A DNA stretch of 6,396 bases from Candidatus Gottesmanbacteria bacterium RIFOXYB1_FULL_47_11 (lineage in GTDB: Bacteria; Patescibacteriota; Microgenomatia; UBA10105; UBA927): the NCBI GenBank assembly GCA_001779455.1, contig MFKE01000018.1:22191-28586 (forward strand), read 5' to 3'. Both the position numbers and the translations under genes were made by a program. Below, in pieces: positions 5,596 through 6,396 of this stretch; positions within the stretch are counted from its first letter, which is position 1, and each line of letters starts with the position of its first letter. The notes below the pieces were generated by a model that worked only from the letters and a program-made list of their open reading frames with translations, made no database searches and had not been told where the DNA came from.

Positions 5596-6396
5596 ATGGC
5601 TTTACCGGAAAACGGAAACAATCAATCTGTTGATAAACCTGCTGATGGGAAATTACAGAAACTGCAAATTGTAGTTAAAAGCAATATTTCCCCTCTGTCT
5701 CTAGAAGATGTAAAGGAGCTTGGGTTAACTATTGACCCAAAGGTTCCGACGTTTACTTCGGCAGAAAGAGTTGGTGCGGACGGGAAACCTGAACACGTAT
5801 ATTTGCTATCAACCCGCGGTGGAAGTGTTTTTCTTCTCGAAAAAGATGATCCCATGGTACAGGAGTTAAAAATGGCGGCTGCAGCGGCGGCAATTGATGC
5901 ATTCGAAGCAACATCGCCGTTAGAAATTGCAGGTAGCGTGAAAAAATCAATAGAGGGGTATGGGTATAAGTTTACCGGTGGACCTCTTGAAGCGCTGGAT
6001 CTTGCCATTGAAGCGATGGGGAAGTTACGACAACTGCAAGAAAATCAGCTGAAAGTTATCAATCTCAATGCGGCGCAGGCTGCTGCAAGACAATTAACTT
6101 CCGATATTGGGGAGCCGCTCCATAAGTTTATGGTGCTTCCTCCGCACAGGAAATTAGCCGCAATGCTTTTTTCAGAAACAATGATGGTTGTAGCGGCTCA
6201 GGACCTTCTTAGTCCGGACACAGTTGAGGTCGCCAAGGACATGCAAAAGATTGGAAAACACTTGTCTGAACGGCGGGCGGAACTTATGAACATGTGGGTC
6301 GAACATGTTGCGCAAGCCGGATCGACGTTAGTAACAAAAACAGGAGAGACAGCAGCAACCCTCATAGCAACGATAATCACCAAAGGCGGCGATTCA
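5596..6396 (+). CDS. Uncharacterised protein, at least 267 aa (cut by right window edge)
   Basis: The frame is open from ATG 5596 to the window end without a stop. I do not recognise the family. Residues 1-20 are polar (Asn, Gln, Asp, Lys) and probably flexible. Residues 22-90 alternate strands and helices (LQIVVKSN, HVYLLSTRGGSVFLLEKDD), a small alpha/beta region. From 93 on it is mainly helical: six alanines at 94-99, a possible coiled-coil or helical hairpin around 135-180 (EAMGKLRQLQENQLKV), and AELMNMWVEH near 234-243. The last visible residues (TAATLIATIITKGG) are mildly hydrophobic and could begin a membrane or amphipathic segment, but the sequence ends there. No signal peptide or enzyme motif is seen. 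It begins 24 nt after the preceding stop and has its own strong promoter, so it may be made at a different level from the four genes before it. No ribosome binding site is apparent. Confidence 0.85.
   Translation, partial: MALPENGNNQSVDKPADGKLQKLQIVVKSNISPLSLEDVKELGLTIDPKVPTFTSAERVGADGKPEHVYLLSTRGGSVFLLEKDDPMVQELKMAAAAAAIDAFEATSPLEIAGSVKKSIEGYGYKFTGGPLEALDLAIEAMGKLRQLQENQLKVINLNAAQAAARQLTSDIGEPLHKFMVLPPHRKLAAMLFSETMMVVAAQDLLSPDTVEVAKDMQKIGKHLSERRAELMNMWVEHVAQAGSTLVTKTGETAATLIATIITKGGDS

Noticed and set aside
5622..6008. Minus-strand open frame of 128 codons
   Set aside because: It is antisense to the 5596 gene, which has a consensus promoter and uninterrupted frame; the translation is a low-complexity Ser/Ala shadow.
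1..6396. tRNA, CRISPR, transposase or attachment-site signatures
   Set aside because: No cloverleaf-like tract, spaced repeat array, transposase motif or long terminal repeat was found on reading either strand.

Overview
The window looks like a chromosomal piece of a Candidate Phyla Radiation (Patescibacteria) bacterium, possibly Microgenomates-like. This is inference. It rests on the style of the long membrane protein (an O-antigen-ligase-type N-terminus fused to C-terminal TPR-like repeats), the peptide deformylase with an HETDH metal motif, the dense packing, and a run of compact proteins that match no family I recognise. The reading frames use the standard bacterial code: TGA ends the ligase gene, so this is not a UGA-glycine lineage. 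Base composition is mid-range, with the first gene of the right-hand cluster visibly more AT-rich in places.

Left block (1-2557, minus strand): an O-antigen ligase/Wzy_C-like polytopic membrane protein with TPR-like repeats, followed by peptide deformylase (def), which runs off the left edge. The ligase stop and the def start overlap as ATGA, so the two are probably cotranscribed and translationally coupled.

Intergenic block (2558-2622): a 65-bp divergent promoter region. The minus-strand extended -10 box lies 7 nt before the ligase ATG, which predicts a leaderless mRNA. The plus-strand promoter also predicts a very short leader.

Right block (2623-6396, plus strand): five consecutive same-strand genes with gaps of 7 to 24 nt: 317 aa, 266 aa, 124 aa, 258 aa and at least 267 aa (cut by the right edge). 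None is a family I can name with confidence. The 266-aa protein reads like the motor core of an FtsK/HerA-type ATPase, with a Walker-B-like IIDDL and a sensor-like strand ending in Gln, but the Walker A lysine loop is absent. It may be a pseudo-ATPase. The fifth gene has its own near-consensus promoter (TTGACA, 17 nt, TGATAATAT) embedded in the end of the fourth gene, so it can be expressed independently. The cluster is the part of this window most likely to be an undescribed system; its function cannot be read from the sequence alone.

No stretch over 300 bases lacks a gene. No tRNA, rRNA, CRISPR array, insertion sequence or convincing terminator was seen.
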